Part shown: positions 1-12,220 of the stretch, in pieces
How the letters are laid out: each line of letters begins with the position of its first letter
Position numbering within the stretch: the first letter of the stretch is position 1
NCBI GenBank assembly: GCA_025024175.1
Contig: QCXZ01000137.1
Span: 72,168,680-72,232,679 of the forward strand
Reading direction: 5' to 3'
DNA length: 64,000 bases
Source of the DNA: Rhyzopertha dominica
Lineage: Eukaryota > Arthropoda > Insecta > Coleoptera > Bostrichidae
Position numbers and translations under genes: made by a program
The notes under the pieces: model-generated
Seen by the model: only the letters and a program-made list of their open reading frames with translations
Told to the model about the DNA's origin: nothing
Database searches by the model: none

Positions 1-3000
1 GTGGAAGATTAGGAAAATCTTGACCAGAACGTCATTGCACACCTTAATCGGAGTATGCCATTATAGCATTACTGAATGCACGAAGTGGCTGGCATTTGTC
101 AGACCAAGAACAGTTCTTAAACTAAGAAATTTTTTGTTGTTGTTATACCCTTTACCCCTTATTATTTCTGAATTAAAATGTGAGAAAATCTCTGATTCTT
201 TCATTACATCACTTCAATCCCCCACGTATGCAGCGTAATTTCGTAGTGCGCCACTTTTTTGTAACTCAATTTATATTGAACTGGAAACTACATTCAATAA
301 TCGATATTTTTAAATTCTCATTTAACTTTAATGAATATCTCTTCTGACAACAATTTTGCTGAAGCGTCAAATGTAAGTATTTAGTGTTATTACAGGGTTT
401 CATGCATCCAGGGCGCTTATGGCAATTATCGACTAGATCAATTTGCCGCCTCTCAAGAAAGTAACGTATACTTGTCATCTGGCGATTTTTGAATAGTTCA
501 GTACTATCGCCGTGCATATTGTAGCTTATAGCAACAGTTACAAAAAGGCGGCACACATGAAAAGCTCAATATTTATGTTACTGTATCTTGGAAACGAATT
601 TATATTCTAGTAGTAGCGAATATAGGCTCCGTAAAAATAAACTTGGTCCTTACAAATAGCTGACACAATTGGTGTGGCACAGACTTTAATCCCAACCCTC
701 CCTTTTCAAGTACAAGGTTAATTCCTATAAACCGCAAAAAATATCGCATTTGGTGGGCAAACACGAAGAGATAAAACGGCACATTTATTCCGGGCACGCA
801 GAATTGTTTGCATCCACCCTTCAAAAAATTTATCCCCTGCAATATTAATGCGGCGGTGGCTGACTTGGTTAAGCTCCTCACGTTTAACAATACCACACGG
901 GCCACGTAAGTCTATTGTTATCGATGTTGGAATAATTAACACCTGCACGTTCTCAAAATACGCTCTAATGGAACCATCAATCCACAAGCTGCAAACATCC
1001 GAGTGCGCGTCACAGAAAGCACAGGTTAATGAGAGGACTAGTGGTGTAGCCCGGAATTAACTCTAAATACAACTCCGCTTGTGTTTGTGTTGTGTGCGAA
1101 TCCCATGGTGCGCTTGGAAGCTATGTCCATATGAGCTAGTGCAATTACATGCACACATACGTATTGGTAATCTGGCTAGCGGTTACTTACATATTACGAC
1201 CGAATGGAATTTGCAATGTTTCCGCGAAATGAGCTGTTGATTGCATTGGACACATTCTACTACTCGTATTATTGAAAGCAATAATGAAGTAGGTTTAATC
1301 TATACCAGTGCTCAAATGTGGCTGGGAACTTTGATTTACCTGTAAGAAAAGAAGTTCAAACGAGGATGCAACCACATCTATTAGATTCACTAACACACAG
1401 TATACCCAATCAAAATCGTCAGAAGTTAAGTTTGACGATGACAACTTATATGAACGATTCAACCCCACCAGTTACTGCGAGAGACAAATAATAATAATAA
1501 GCATGTGCAATAGTTGTTTTAACCGGTATGTAGACCAATATACAATACAACTAAGTTCAATAGTACAGCAATCATATCTGATATATAAGTATAAATAATT
1601 TTAATCGACATATTGTAATAGCAAACTACATTCTGCGATTTGGAGTTTTTTTTCTGGATTAAACCCATTTTACACTAACATACATATGGTGCAATTAGTG
1701 ATTAAATTTCAAAGTTACCTAATCTGTACCGAAGCAATGTTTTTGTTCATACAATAACTACATACTACATAGATACAGCACACTACTACATCTTCATGAA
1801 CATTTTTAAGAAGTACTTTTAAGACGTTCATTAGTATACACATAGGTTATAAGTTTTATATGTATAGTAACATTGAATCGTATTTTGTTTCACAAAAAAT
1901 ACTTCTATTTAAATCTTTAATCGTGAGGTTTTTAGTATAAGCATTCAATTTTTTCTATGAAATGTTTTGAAAGGAAAGCAATTATCTTTATCGCGCTCAA
2001 TATTTCTGCTGAGCAAAAAGTTCTTACCTTTTTCATGTTTAATGATTATCTTAAGAATTCATATCGTAACTGCAATACTCAGGGAATAGAAAAGGAATAC
2101 CGGAAGTTTGAAGTTTATGGAGATTCAGCTGCCAATTAAGGAGAAGTCCTTTGTTCTAACATTTCCGATAACTATCTTGTTAATCATGCAACAACCTGAA
2201 CTTTCAACAATTGTGCTGTTTCACAGTTTGGACCTCCTAATATAATCAGTTATCAATAATCTGCTCAGTCCCTAGCGACTTACTCTAATAACTAGTACCA
2301 GATACACTCTTAATGAATTTATTCTTCTGATACTGTTATTGCACCCCCTAAAGTAAAAACCAATAAATTTACAGTATTAAGAACTGCATTAACGTTTTAA
2401 TCAAATATACACTTTTTTATTTCTGACATTTACAGACGAATTAGTATTAAAACCTTCTAGAAATCGTTGTAATTCTGATAACATTTAGATGACTCCCAAA
2501 TTGATTAGTTGGCATAACAAAGAATGCATTGTACACTATCTGCAAAGATACGTCTACCCTAAGCAATACGAAGGTGCACCTTTTGGAACAATTCAACGAA
2601 CTATGAAATAAATCCACAAAAGAATTTAGTGCGCAAATATTTATAAAGGAGAATTTTAACCAGACATCGTACGGCAGAATATCGTTTCAAAAGGTGTAGT
2701 GTTCCATAAATGCCTTGCATTTAAATATTAGTTGTACCAAAGTAATACAGTATCAATTCATTCTGTATGAAAGAAGAAAGACGGAACATGCAGGTTCCTT
2801 TAAATTCAGGAGCTCTCTAAAATTCATATGAAAACCTTTTTTCGATTGATAATATATATAGTTTAATAGTTTAAAAAATAGCTGGTGATATTTCGCAAGC
2901 GCATTTTTTCAATTTCAGTATACCTATGCAAACTGATCTGCGGAAGTGCATCTAAATAATGAACGATGTAATAACCCTATGTTAGGATAATCAAGGGATA

Positions 3001-6000
3001 CAATGACGATGTTCCATATCATCAGCGCAATAAGTCTAAAACATTGCAACTCTCTAATGCCAGTCTTGTGACTAGGTTTCGTCGTAACGAAAGACAAATG
3101 GTGTTCTTGAAACACAGGGTTTTCCTGAACAACTTTTACAAATTGCAGGACTTAATTTGTTGAATCAAAACAGGAAAAACAGTTTCAATGGGAATATATT
3201 ATAGGGAAGATGAAAATGCTGACCGTTTGAGTAATCTGTAGCAATATTTTTTTTTAAATTTGCTTCCGAGTTAATTTTTTGGGACTCAGTCTGTTGGTGC
3301 TTCCAAAAATGGTGTACCTTAATGTGGGAGGAATGGAGGATGATCCTATGACAAAAATTCAATTTGGGTAAAAATTTTCAGAAGTTTATATCAACCAGTT
3401 ACCAAATTAATTTAAAAAAGACCTTCTGTCCTCTTTTTTCAGGGGCCTATAGGTCTAATGGGAAGCATTTTAATCGAAATAATCATCATCGATGTAGTAA
3501 CACCAGGTTACAGCTTAGTAGTCCATGTGGACTACTAGCTATTTAATATTTTTAATCTTAGGTATGCTTGGACTGCTAATAATATGTATATTTTCAGAAG
3601 TTTACAACAAACTCTTAGTTATATTTTTATACAGGTATAACCTATCGTCAGAAGTGAACTTCCTGGTTAGAACATTAGAACAAGAATGTGGAAAATAGCA
3701 CAAATTGAAATAAGTACCACGTTGGAGTTTATAAGCCGTTTCTACCTATTGAAGCAATCTGTTTTTATTTCAGTCCAGTGATACTATACCTTTCCACTGA
3801 GAATTCTTCTGAGAGGATTTGCCTCTTGAGAGGGGTCGGTATAACTTTTGAAATATAAACCATCAACCTAGAAATCTTTGCAGTTCCCTTTTATTCCCTT
3901 TTTTGCGACTAACGTCGCATCATATAAAGGTAAGTATTTCTGTCACCATATACCGATCTATAAGAAACTCTTCGGAGATACCATAGAGAAACAAACCTTA
4001 GAAGGGACGGTTTGTTTTATAGGGACAAACTAGAAAAGTGCTACATTAGCGACGTAATGCGCAACAGGTTTGCGCAACGACTTGCGCAAACGCGAGCAAA
4101 AACATCGTGCATTAAAACCTAACAAAGTCAAGTGTTATTCAACTATCATTAGCAGATTATCAGCACATTAATTACACAAATAACAATCTTTTAATTAAAG
4201 GTAGGTACAGCAACATTATTTATTCGGAAGGCAAACTTTACTTTGCGTTGAACTTGGTCAGCGATAAATACACTTGCAATAATGGCAAGTGTATTTATTG
4301 CCCAATTATTTTGTTACCACTCGCGTAATAACTAAATTAAGTCACTCAGCACTTGTCGCGTTTCGTGAACTGAAATGATTTGGGTTCGTTGGGCGCCGTT
4401 TGTGATTATAAGAGAAAATAAAAAAACAATTCCATCGGTTGATTGTTCTTGCGAGACCACCAGTTCCCTTAAGAACTGCCTTTTTCTTTTCCGAGGGTCC
4501 AGAGAAGTGCATGCAGATGTGCCCGTACTCCTATGGACCACACACAAGGGATGCTGCGCTTGGCCCTTGCAAAAACACATGGCTATTTGAGTAATAGGCC
4601 ATGCCGCCTACAATACATGCAAACTGGCGCCAAAATGACGCGCTTGCAGCGGGACAAACGTCGTAGGGAAACAAAAATTACTGTATACGTAACAATTTGT
4701 AGACATTAAATCGTGAATTTATATTGTACTGTTTTGCGCGTGGCTCTAAATAAATATTAACCCGAAGAAATCACCGTTAGATTAATGATAAGAAGTTAGA
4801 CATCACAAAAGGATCATCACCATTATGGGTCCTTTTGCGAAGGGTACATACCATATGTTATTCTTGGCGACTTGGCTTACTGACAGTCATAAATGAGAGA
4901 CAAATCGCCGCATGCATATGTTAATCACGTAAATATTAGGTACAACATTAGGTTCGTTGGTTTGTGTTTCTGTTTAATATTTAAGACTGATAATGTAAAA
5001 TGTAATTATTTTAGTCAATATATTCATTTTCTAAACATTTTATTACAAATGGAGCAATAAATCGACTTGCCACAAACCATATTTTCCGCCAAATCAGGAG
5101 TAGTTCATCTTGTTGTTTGAGGTAGCGCAGCATTCTCGACTTGTTTCCGAATCGCTATATCGGTATCAAGTCGTGCTTACATATCAAAATCTAAGTAATA
5201 GCGATTTAAATTTTACTGTTGTCTTGTGCAGGTTAGTGTTTGACAGTAACTATTAATAACACTTATAGTCTGAGTAACTAAATTTAATGCCAAATCATGT
5301 CGTGTATACACAGTAATAGCAGTACCCATATATGAGGGTCTGCTGAAAGCCCTCCACTAATGTAGCCCATGTGCAATACATGACAACTTTGTTTACACTA
5401 ACTGATGTAATCCCCTTTGTCTCATTTTCTCCTTTCTTGTAACCAAAACGAAAAGATATAGTAATCACTGAACAATTGTGCTGATCTTTACTAACTAGTA
5501 CAGCCAAAAGTAGACAAAAAAAATATTGGCAAGTTTATGGAAAGGTACAGGTCTTAGGCAAAAATCCCCACCAACTCTATGTCTGTTAAAAATGTATTAA
5601 CGGGCAAACTTCTAAACTATCGGGTTTTTTGCATTTCTCGTAAAAGGTAGGTGCTATCATAAAAATAAGTCAAGCTGAAAGCGTTCACCCTCGTAAGTCA
5701 AGCAAAAGTTGTATAAATTTTGTAGTCGATCGATGTAGGATTGGTTAGGATTTTTGATACTGTATTTCTAATGAAGACCTGTACCAACTCTATGATTATA
5801 GAAAATTCAAATACCTATTTTGACTAAACGCACAATTCTGTGGATTTCACTCTTAATTTAAATTCATTAACCATGCTCGAAAATGCGCTCATATTTTACC
5901 TCGTTTTCCGGATTCCCTTAAGATTCATCTAACCGTTCTATTAATTAAATAATGCACGCTGCAAGTATTAATCACCAAAGCTTTCTTCAGCTGCAACGGC

Positions 6001-6980
6001 GACACTCCCGTACTAATGAACCCTTAAGCAGACGCTGAGCACACCCTTCGTTAATGTTCAGTTTTCATTATACGCAATCCCACCTTGTACACCCTTCTGC
6101 GCAATTCTCCCTTAATCGTAATATCATGTTTGTCAAACACGCGGAATTGCCGGCGACCCCAAGAGCCGCATCAAAGAGCTCCGTTTTTAAACAGAGTGGC
6201 CGGCTGACAAGAGCGCGGCTCCACTGTATTATAACCTAATCTTCATTATTAAAACTTAAAGTCCTCTCTTTGTTTATAGACCTCATTACTACAATGCGGG
6301 GGTGAACAAAGCCAAACAGGAGCCGCTATAATACCGAATGCAATGAACTGCCAGCCGACATCTGCTATAATACGCCTAACAGTGCATGTCGACTCAGTAT
6401 CACGCTGTTTCGGTGAAAAACAATCCAGCGGGATCGTATTGTGTAATCGCACAATGCGGAGGCTCGTACGTCTCCGGGGTACAATTGACACTTCATACTT
6501 CCGAGGCGACAACAGGGGAATAGTCGTTCGCAAACTTTGTTGGTGCCTAACGGTTTTTACGAGACCGCATCTTTTTGTCGACAAACCGAGTGTGCAACAA
6601 GGCGACCTTAAAAAGGGAAACTTGTTACACTTCTCCCTTTCAGCGTTTAACGTGGCCTGTTTGTCACTGAGCTCCGCTGTTGATCACAGGAACTTGTTGT
6701 TCACGGCGATACTCGTCTTTCCCATATAATCTATCCCTCTTCAGTTCCAAAGCCCAGTTTTCAGTAGTAACCATTGGATAACACCTAGCACCTAAAATAA
6801 GTAGCAAATTTATGATTCTATTCTTCCACAAGAACCGGTTATGTCGCCTATTGTTTTTAACCCTTACATAAGTGACTCATTCGAGAAAATTTGTGCTTGC
6901 AGACGAAGTGGCATTCAATTTGTAAAGTAAAGACTGTTCTTTAATTAAACAAAGCCTTTCAAGGGACATCGAAATTATGA
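1..6980. other. Long stretch without a recognisable gene
   Basis: I see no conserved protein, RNA gene or intact mobile element here. Several short open frames exist (for example 600-987 on the minus strand and 6,343-6,729 on the plus strand), but none matches a family I know and their overlap on both strands suggests chance. Composition is AT-rich, with slightly GC-richer patches near 600-1,050 and 6,100-6,700. A strong hairpin at 4,264-4,298 is listed separately. Confidence 0.6.
4264..4298. repeat. Perfect 14-bp stem hairpin
   Basis: The arm ATAAATACACTTGC at 4264-4277 is followed by a 7-base loop and its exact reverse complement at 4285-4298. The stem can extend by a wobble pair and a C-G pair. 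No surrounding microRNA-like longer arm or terminator context is evident. It could be the core of a decayed palindrome or a hairpin-forming small RNA. I cannot assign a function. Confidence 0.6.
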
Positions 6981-6984
6981 ATTA

Positions 6985-7860
6985 CTATTTCAAAGCCTGG
7001 CGTTTGTACCCTAATCCACAGAAGACAGAAGTAAAAGTAATCATCAAAGGCAAAACAACTTCAAGTTATGTCAAATAACACAAATTCTCGCCAAAATACC
7101 TTGAAGTGACCCTAGATACGTCTCTAACGTACAAGAAACATCAGTAGAAAATTGCAGACTAGAAACAGCATTCTGCATAAACTTACTATTCCAAGTTGGG
7201 GTGCAAATGCAAGTGTACCTACTTCTGCGACTGACTAGGTTTATAGCACTGCTGAGTACTGCTATCCTGTTTGGAAAATAGTCATAACAAAGGAAAAATT
7301 GACACTCAACTAAATACTGCAATGCGACTAATTACTGGAACAATTAAGTCAACTCCATTACCTTGGCTTCCGATTCATTCAAGCATTGCTCCTCCGGAGA
7401 TTCGCAGACAATTTGCTACATATAATGTTTGACAAAGATATCAATCAGCTCCTAATGAGTTTCTAATTTCCCGAGAGCGACCTACAACTCGGCTAATTTC
7501 CAGAAAACTTCTGTGGGCAGATGATTTCCTTCGTGCTCCTTACACCATTGAAAATGTTTGGCAACTCAAAAATCAACAGCTTATAGAAGATCCTACAGAA
7601 AAGGTAGCCGGAAATTACTTCCCGAGAAAGTCTTGGGTCACCCTAAATCGCCTTCGCACTGATCATGGGAAATACAACTTTTTTCTAATAAATGGGATCC
7701 ATCTATCAACCCTTCTTGTGAATGAGGAGGCCTCCTACAAACAATTGAACATATGGTAAACGGATGCCCCCGTACAGCATGGCCTGGTGGTTTTGCGTCT
7801 ATCCATCCTGTTGATAAAGGTATTGAAGATTGGCTTAAGACAATCGAGGTCTGATTGGAG
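6985..7860 (+). pseudogene. Non-LTR retrotransposon (jockey-type) RT C-terminal relic
   Basis: Degenerate coding sequence for the end of a LINE reverse transcriptase and its downstream domain. Conceptual translation gives, in order and across several frames: a stretch like 'LYPNPQKTEV' after the polymerase core, a 'YLEVTLDTSLTYKKH' block (family form: YLGVTLDR-LTYKxH), a segment ending 'LASDSF' before an APP-like block, and near 7,735-7,852 'QTIEHMVNGCPRTAW' followed by 'DWLKTIEV', which is the cysteine/histidine tail of jockey-like Pol proteins. Multiple stops and frameshifts make it non-functional. The catalytic palm is not present, so the copy is 5' truncated. Clade assignment is from remembered motif style only. 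Confidence 0.7.
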
Positions 7861-8174
7861 TTTCTTACGATTTTTCTTCAGTAGTCTATCCAGAATGGAT
7901 ATATGTATGTATTTGTATGTGCGCAAATGCGAGATCTCTTAACGTTGAATGAAAAAATTTTTTCTTTCTACGCTTCGACTGTAGTCGCATAAACTTAACA
8001 GTACTGTGTAATGTATTAATGATTTTCATAAGAATATTATATACCTAAGATGTATTTGCCCCATTATATTTTCAAAGATAAACGAGTACTTTTCACATTA
8101 TTCAGTACATGTACATTGTGAGTGAAAGAAATTGAATAAGTTTTTTTCTTTAAATTTTGACACTTGTCAACGAA

Positions 8175-8640
8175 ATACTGATATGCATCATTTAAAAAAA
8201 ACTCAAAATGTACCCCCTGTCACAGCAACACGTCAATCTTAAATAAAAATGTTGCATGACGTTACTCAACAACTTTGACACTTAGTCCTCATGAGTTGGT
8301 AAAGCGTCTTTTTAAGTCATCCAGTTCTTGTTAGCTGTATAAACGGCATTCTTAAGATGCGCCCATTTAAAGAATCGATGGGATTAATTCGGGAGACCTT
8401 CCTGGGCGCGCCTTCTAATCCAATGATTTGGGAAGACAAGGTTAAGGTACCTACTAATGAACTTCAATCAGGTAGTTAGGTGGTGCACCATCTTGTTGGT
8501 ATTTCCGGATTTATGTTTTTGTTAAAGTTAAGTAAGTAACGGAAAGACCCGATTTTGAAGATGAGCCAAGCAATTTGTGCCGTTTAAGTTCCTATTATAG
8601 AAGAACAGACCACTGATGTCGTCTGCTGTTAGAGATGTTA
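8175..8640 (-). pseudogene. Mariner/DDE_3-type transposase relic
   Basis: Read on the minus strand from 8,640 down, fragments in different frames match a Tc1/mariner-like DDE transposase: 'GLFFYNRNLNGTNCLAHLQN' (family form GPFFF-GN-NG--YL--L), then about 40 residues later a block encoded by the complement of 8,491-8,515 that reads as the QQDGAPPH motif containing the second catalytic Asp, then 'FPNHWIRRRAQ' (family W-I-GRRG), 'FFKWAHLKNAVY' (family FFLWGHLK--VY), and a C-terminal 'RLTCC' block. Spacing and order match the family. Frameshifts and stops are numerous, so it is dead. The N-terminal DNA-binding half may lie above 8,640 but is not recognisable. Confidence 0.7.
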
Positions 8641-8860
8641 CTTTTTGAGTCTTTGAGTACGTCTCTCCAACAGCGCCTAAAAAGAAGGCCCGAAAGCTAA
8701 GGTGAGTTCAGGCCCTGAAGTCACCCACCAAAAGTCAATTTTAAACATAAGGGAAACGAACCCCAGTTGTTCGTATCTTGAGGCTGTAACGGAATCCTGC
8801 TAGCTTCCGTCTTAAGCTAAGGGTTTTTCCATGTAGCTTCCAAACTGTCTAAAATATTTT

Positions 8861-10725
8861 GCCATCTCTCAAGACATAAAAGTCATGACGAGAAATTACT
8901 AGAAGTTAAACAAAATACTTTAACTTATGCAATTTAACAATGTAATGCAGCTATTTACGTAGGCAAATTTCTACACGTTTTGCAAACTTAGATGAACTTA
9001 AAGAAAAAATATAACATTACATTTTTTCAGTTAATAAATAATACGAGTCCTACAATTCTCTATGTTTTCACAATTAATTACAATAACTTGTTGACATTTA
9101 AAACCCGAAAGGTCACTACATTTTCCCAATTTAAAATCTGAAGAGATAAATATCGTCTTATTTGTCGATCTAGAAAGTTACACAAATTAGATAATGAAAA
9201 CTTATTAAAATTTGCTTTTCTTCTGTAATAAATAGTTAGAACTTTATCAACTTTATTAAATAATTGGTAAAGCGCTTTCGGCTAAAATATAACAATCTGC
9301 AGTACCATTCACAATAATTATTCAAATAAATTACANAAGAAAATCTGACGTCAAAATGGAAGCAAACAGACTTCACCTCAAATAAAAAGTAGCCCACATA
9401 TCAGCAACGCAAAGATTTTAATATATGGAATAAATAGTTTAATAGCCCTATTTAAAAGGAAACCCTTAAAATTTGTATTAAAACAATAATCTGTCTTTAG
9501 GTGGCATGCAAGCAATAAAAATTTTTACTTTTGGACCGTGATTGATTTACCAGAAACAGTAAATTTTCTGTTCGTATAACGTTGTCTAGTCTNTCCATCA
9601 TTTGCTCACAAAACNCTATTTTATTGCCAAAGTCGTCTTTACTTAAGTGTAAGTATTATTTAAATCTAGTAAAATTCATTAAAGCACTGCTAGGTAAGTA
9701 GAAATGTGCATACCTCTCAACGTACACTCGGGAGGTAACTTCACAACTGCTACATATTTACTTCAGTCGATCTGAATCATTCAGATATTCATCATTTATT
9801 TAAGAAAGATTTAATTTAAGTGGAAACTTCAGATGCAATGCAAATCCACCCAAACTCACTGTTAGTATCGAGTGAATAAATGTTTTTAACAAGGACGCTT
9901 TGCAGACAAGTTAATTCAAATATCCATATTTTAATTATAATGAAGAGTATAAGAAAATGCAAACGTAATTTAAAGCTTAATAATGCTCAACTCTAAGACA
10001 ATACGTTACCAAACTTTTACAATTTTAGCGATACCATCAACTGTATTGTTTTAAATCATCCTTAATTTATTATGCCTGACTGTAATAAAAGATTTATTGT
10101 TACAGGTAACAGCAGGCTATAATGCAGCGCTTGGTATTTATGATACATGCACATTTAATTACGCGAAACCAAAATGCAGCGTGACAAATATTATCATGTT
10201 CATGCTTCATGCAAAAAAAAGAATTGTGCACTGGTTAAGTTCAGAGATGATTTGTTTTTCATACCAAATGTACATCATATTATATATCTATTGTACATCA
10301 ACTTCATGTTAATAATTTTTATTGCAACAAGAAATTTACGGCATCATGTGAATTATAAACATTTACTGCTTAGCTGCATCCTCGAGTTTTCATGTGAAAC
10401 ATCAGCAAAGCAAGATACATGATAATGTTGTGTCTAACGATCCGAGAAAGACGACAAAGTTGAGCTTTGATGAAGTCTATTCAGCGCCATTACGCGTATC
10501 AAGTTAGGGTTAAAAGCCGTTATTACCGGATTTCTTGGCGTATGGCTTGTTAGCCGAGCTTGCATCTCAGCGGCATTAAACATCATATTCAGCTTTGAGA
10601 TTTATAAGAGGCATAAATTTAAAAATGGTACCGTATGAAATATGTAACTTAAAATTTTTTCTTACGTCCCTTTTCATCATGTCACACTAATGAAGCTAGA
10701 ATCCTAAATGTTAACTGTCAAATAG
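8861..10725. other. AT-rich stretch without a recognisable gene
   Basis: Only short frames, the longest about 80 residues near 10,100-10,420, with no family resemblance. Three isolated N bases lie at about 9,336-9,615. The last bases, AAAC at 10,726-10,729, form the left target-site duplication of the Ty3 element that follows. Confidence 0.55.
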
Positions 10726-10729
10726 AAAC

Positions 10730-11300
10730 TGTGGTGACATCCGTCACACATATGTATATATTCGCGAATTAAGGTGTAAATATTAGTAATTTGTTATTTC
10801 ATAATTTAAATGTATATATTGTACTTGTAAAATTCTATGCCTTCCTTTCTATTTGACATCTTACACCGGGTTTTTCCTAATTCTTTGCATGCCGACTAAT
10901 CCGCCTTCCAATTTGCTATACCTGCCGACAAAACCTCTATTTCTATCTATAGACTTTATCTATTGCTTTCTATTCTGCATGTTTCCGCAATAAACTAAAC
11001 TAACCATCTTGCTCATTTAAAATTCATACTTCGCTGTGCTTACTGCCCTTATCTCACTAAAACTCGCCGACAAAGGGCTCGGGATTTCCCAGTTATTTCT
11101 GCACTAACCCCACTATCGTTTTTACCTAGTTTGTAAGCATTGTACATATTATACACAGTTAGTCTTAGCTCGGCAACGAGATTGTCAGGTTCTCAAGCTT
11201 TTTGTACATACTCTCAATAAACCGCGAGATAAACGCAAGAGTCGTATTTATTATTTTTGGATCCAAGCACGTAACAAACCCTGCATAGTTCACTACCACA
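10730..11300 (+). repeat. 5' LTR of the Ty3 element
   Basis: A 571-bp terminal repeat, TG at 10,730 to CA at 11,300, equal in length to the copy at 15,218-15,788 and differing only at 10,931. An AATAAA polyadenylation signal lies near 11,215, about 85 bases before the LTR end, consistent with an R/U5 boundary shortly downstream. A TA-rich block near 10,750 could serve as TATA, but the start site is not obvious. Confidence 0.95.
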
Positions 11301-11303
11301 AAG

Positions 11304-11316
11304 TGGTGACCCCGAC
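11304..11316 (+). other. Primer-binding site, tRNA-Trp type
   Basis: TGGTGACCCCGAC begins three bases after the 5' LTR and is complementary to the CCA-tailed 3' end of insect tRNA-Trp. After one extra A the match continues for GTG. tRNA-Trp priming is characteristic of CsRn1-clade Ty3 elements. It supports both the LTR boundary and the clade call. Confidence 0.85.
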
Positions 11317-11365
11317 AGTGTATGTGGACAGTGTTTAATACCGTAGTTCAAATTATTTTCTCATA

Positions 11366-12184
11366 ATGTCCGAAACCGCTGATTCTATAGTTAACGCGAT
11401 CGAGAGCGCGCTTGCCATCAATCGTGTAGCTGTGCGAATACCGGCTTTTAATGCAACGGATCCGGAACTATGGTTTTCTATGATAGAAAGTAGTTTTAAT
11501 TCTGCAGGCGTTACAACAGACAGTACAAAATTCGGTTATGTAGTATCGGCTTTGGATTCGAAATATGCCTTGGAAGTGCGTGATATTATCCTGAATCCTC
11601 CAACAGACGGACAGTATCAAAAACTGAAAAGTGAACTCATCAAACGTCTTAGTTTTTCACAAGAGCAGAAAACAAGGAGATTATTGGAGCACGAAGAAAT
11701 TGGTGATCGCAAGCCTTCTCAATTTTTGCGACACCTCAGAAGCCTCGCAGGTACAGCAGTGCCAGATACGATGCTGCGTACTTTGTGGCTCGGACGACTC
11801 CCGCAGGCAATGCAAGCTATTTTGGCAACGCAAAAGGATGCAGAACTTGACAAGGTAGCAGAATTGGCAGACGTCATTAGTGATTCAACCGCGATTCGCC
11901 CTAATATCTCCGAAACAACAGAGAACATCATGGCCCTCCAGCTACAGAAGCTGACGCTGTCACTTCAAGATGAACTGGCAACATTGCGAAGGGAAATAGC
12001 CGGGCTCAAGAGTTCTCCGGCCGCGACGCCACGAAACCATCGGTACCGCTCCAGGTCAAGATCCCGACCTAGGAGCCAGGTAAGGGACGGCAATTGCTGG
12101 TATCACAGTAATTTCGGTGACAAAGCCAAGAAATGTAAACAACCGTGCTCGTATTCTTCGGGAAACGCGACGAGCAGTCGTTAA
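11366..12184 (+). CDS. Gag capsid/nucleocapsid protein of the Ty3 element
   Basis: 272-residue structural protein that would assemble the cytoplasmic particle and bind element RNA. Residues about 20-60 ('[18 protein letters not shown]') are the typical start of CsRn1-like Gag. A capsid-like helical region follows ('[10 protein letters not shown]', 'LWLGRLPQ'). The C-terminus is Arg/Ser-rich (about residues 222-242) and ends with one zinc knuckle of the unusual CHCC type: CWYH, nine residues, then CKQPC. The ATG at 11,366 is the first in frame after the primer site. The frame ends at TAA 12,182-12,184, overlapping Pol, which is entered by a -1 slip at 12,160-12,166. The frame is uninterrupted, so this gene looks functional. 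Confidence 0.92.
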   Translation: MSETADSIVNAIESALAINRVAVRIPAFNATDPELWFSMIESSFNSAGVTTDSTKFGYVVSALDSKYALEVRDIILNPPTDGQYQKLKSELIKRLSFSQEQKTRRLLEHEEIGDRKPSQFLRHLRSLAGTAVPDTMLRTLWLGRLPQAMQAILATQKDAELDKVAELADVISDSTAIRPNISETTENIMALQLQKLTLSLQDELATLRREIAGLKSSPAATPRNHRYRSRSRSRPRSQVRDGNCWYHSNFGDKAKKCKQPCSYSSGNATSSR

Positions 12185-12220
12185 TGGCGGCTAGCGACTG
12201 TACTGACATTAATTCCCGCC
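12160..12220 (+). promoter_or_regulatory. Programmed -1 ribosomal frameshift signal between gag and pol
   Basis: The heptamer GGGAAAC at 12,160-12,166 sits in the Gag frame as G GGA AAC, the X XXY YYZ form required for tandem -1 slippage, and a slip there enters exactly the Pol frame. After an 8-base spacer comes a stem: 12,175-12,183 pairs with 12,192-12,200 (nine pairs, one G-U). Its loop contains GGCGG (12,186-12,190), which can pair with CCGCC at 12,216-12,220 to make an H-type pseudoknot. In the Pol frame the last upstream stop is TAA at 12,136-12,138, so the slip must fall between there and 12,184; this site does. Efficiency cannot be judged from sequence. Confidence 0.85.

Noticed and set aside
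600..1060. Overlapping frames of 70-101 codons on both strands in a GC-richer patch
   Set aside because: No motif, signal peptide or family resemblance; both strands are open, as expected by chance when stop codons are locally rare.
6249..6729. A 128-codon plus-strand frame overlapping a 111-codon minus-strand frame
   Set aside because: Neither matches a family I know and there is no promoter, splice or poly(A) context; treated as chance.
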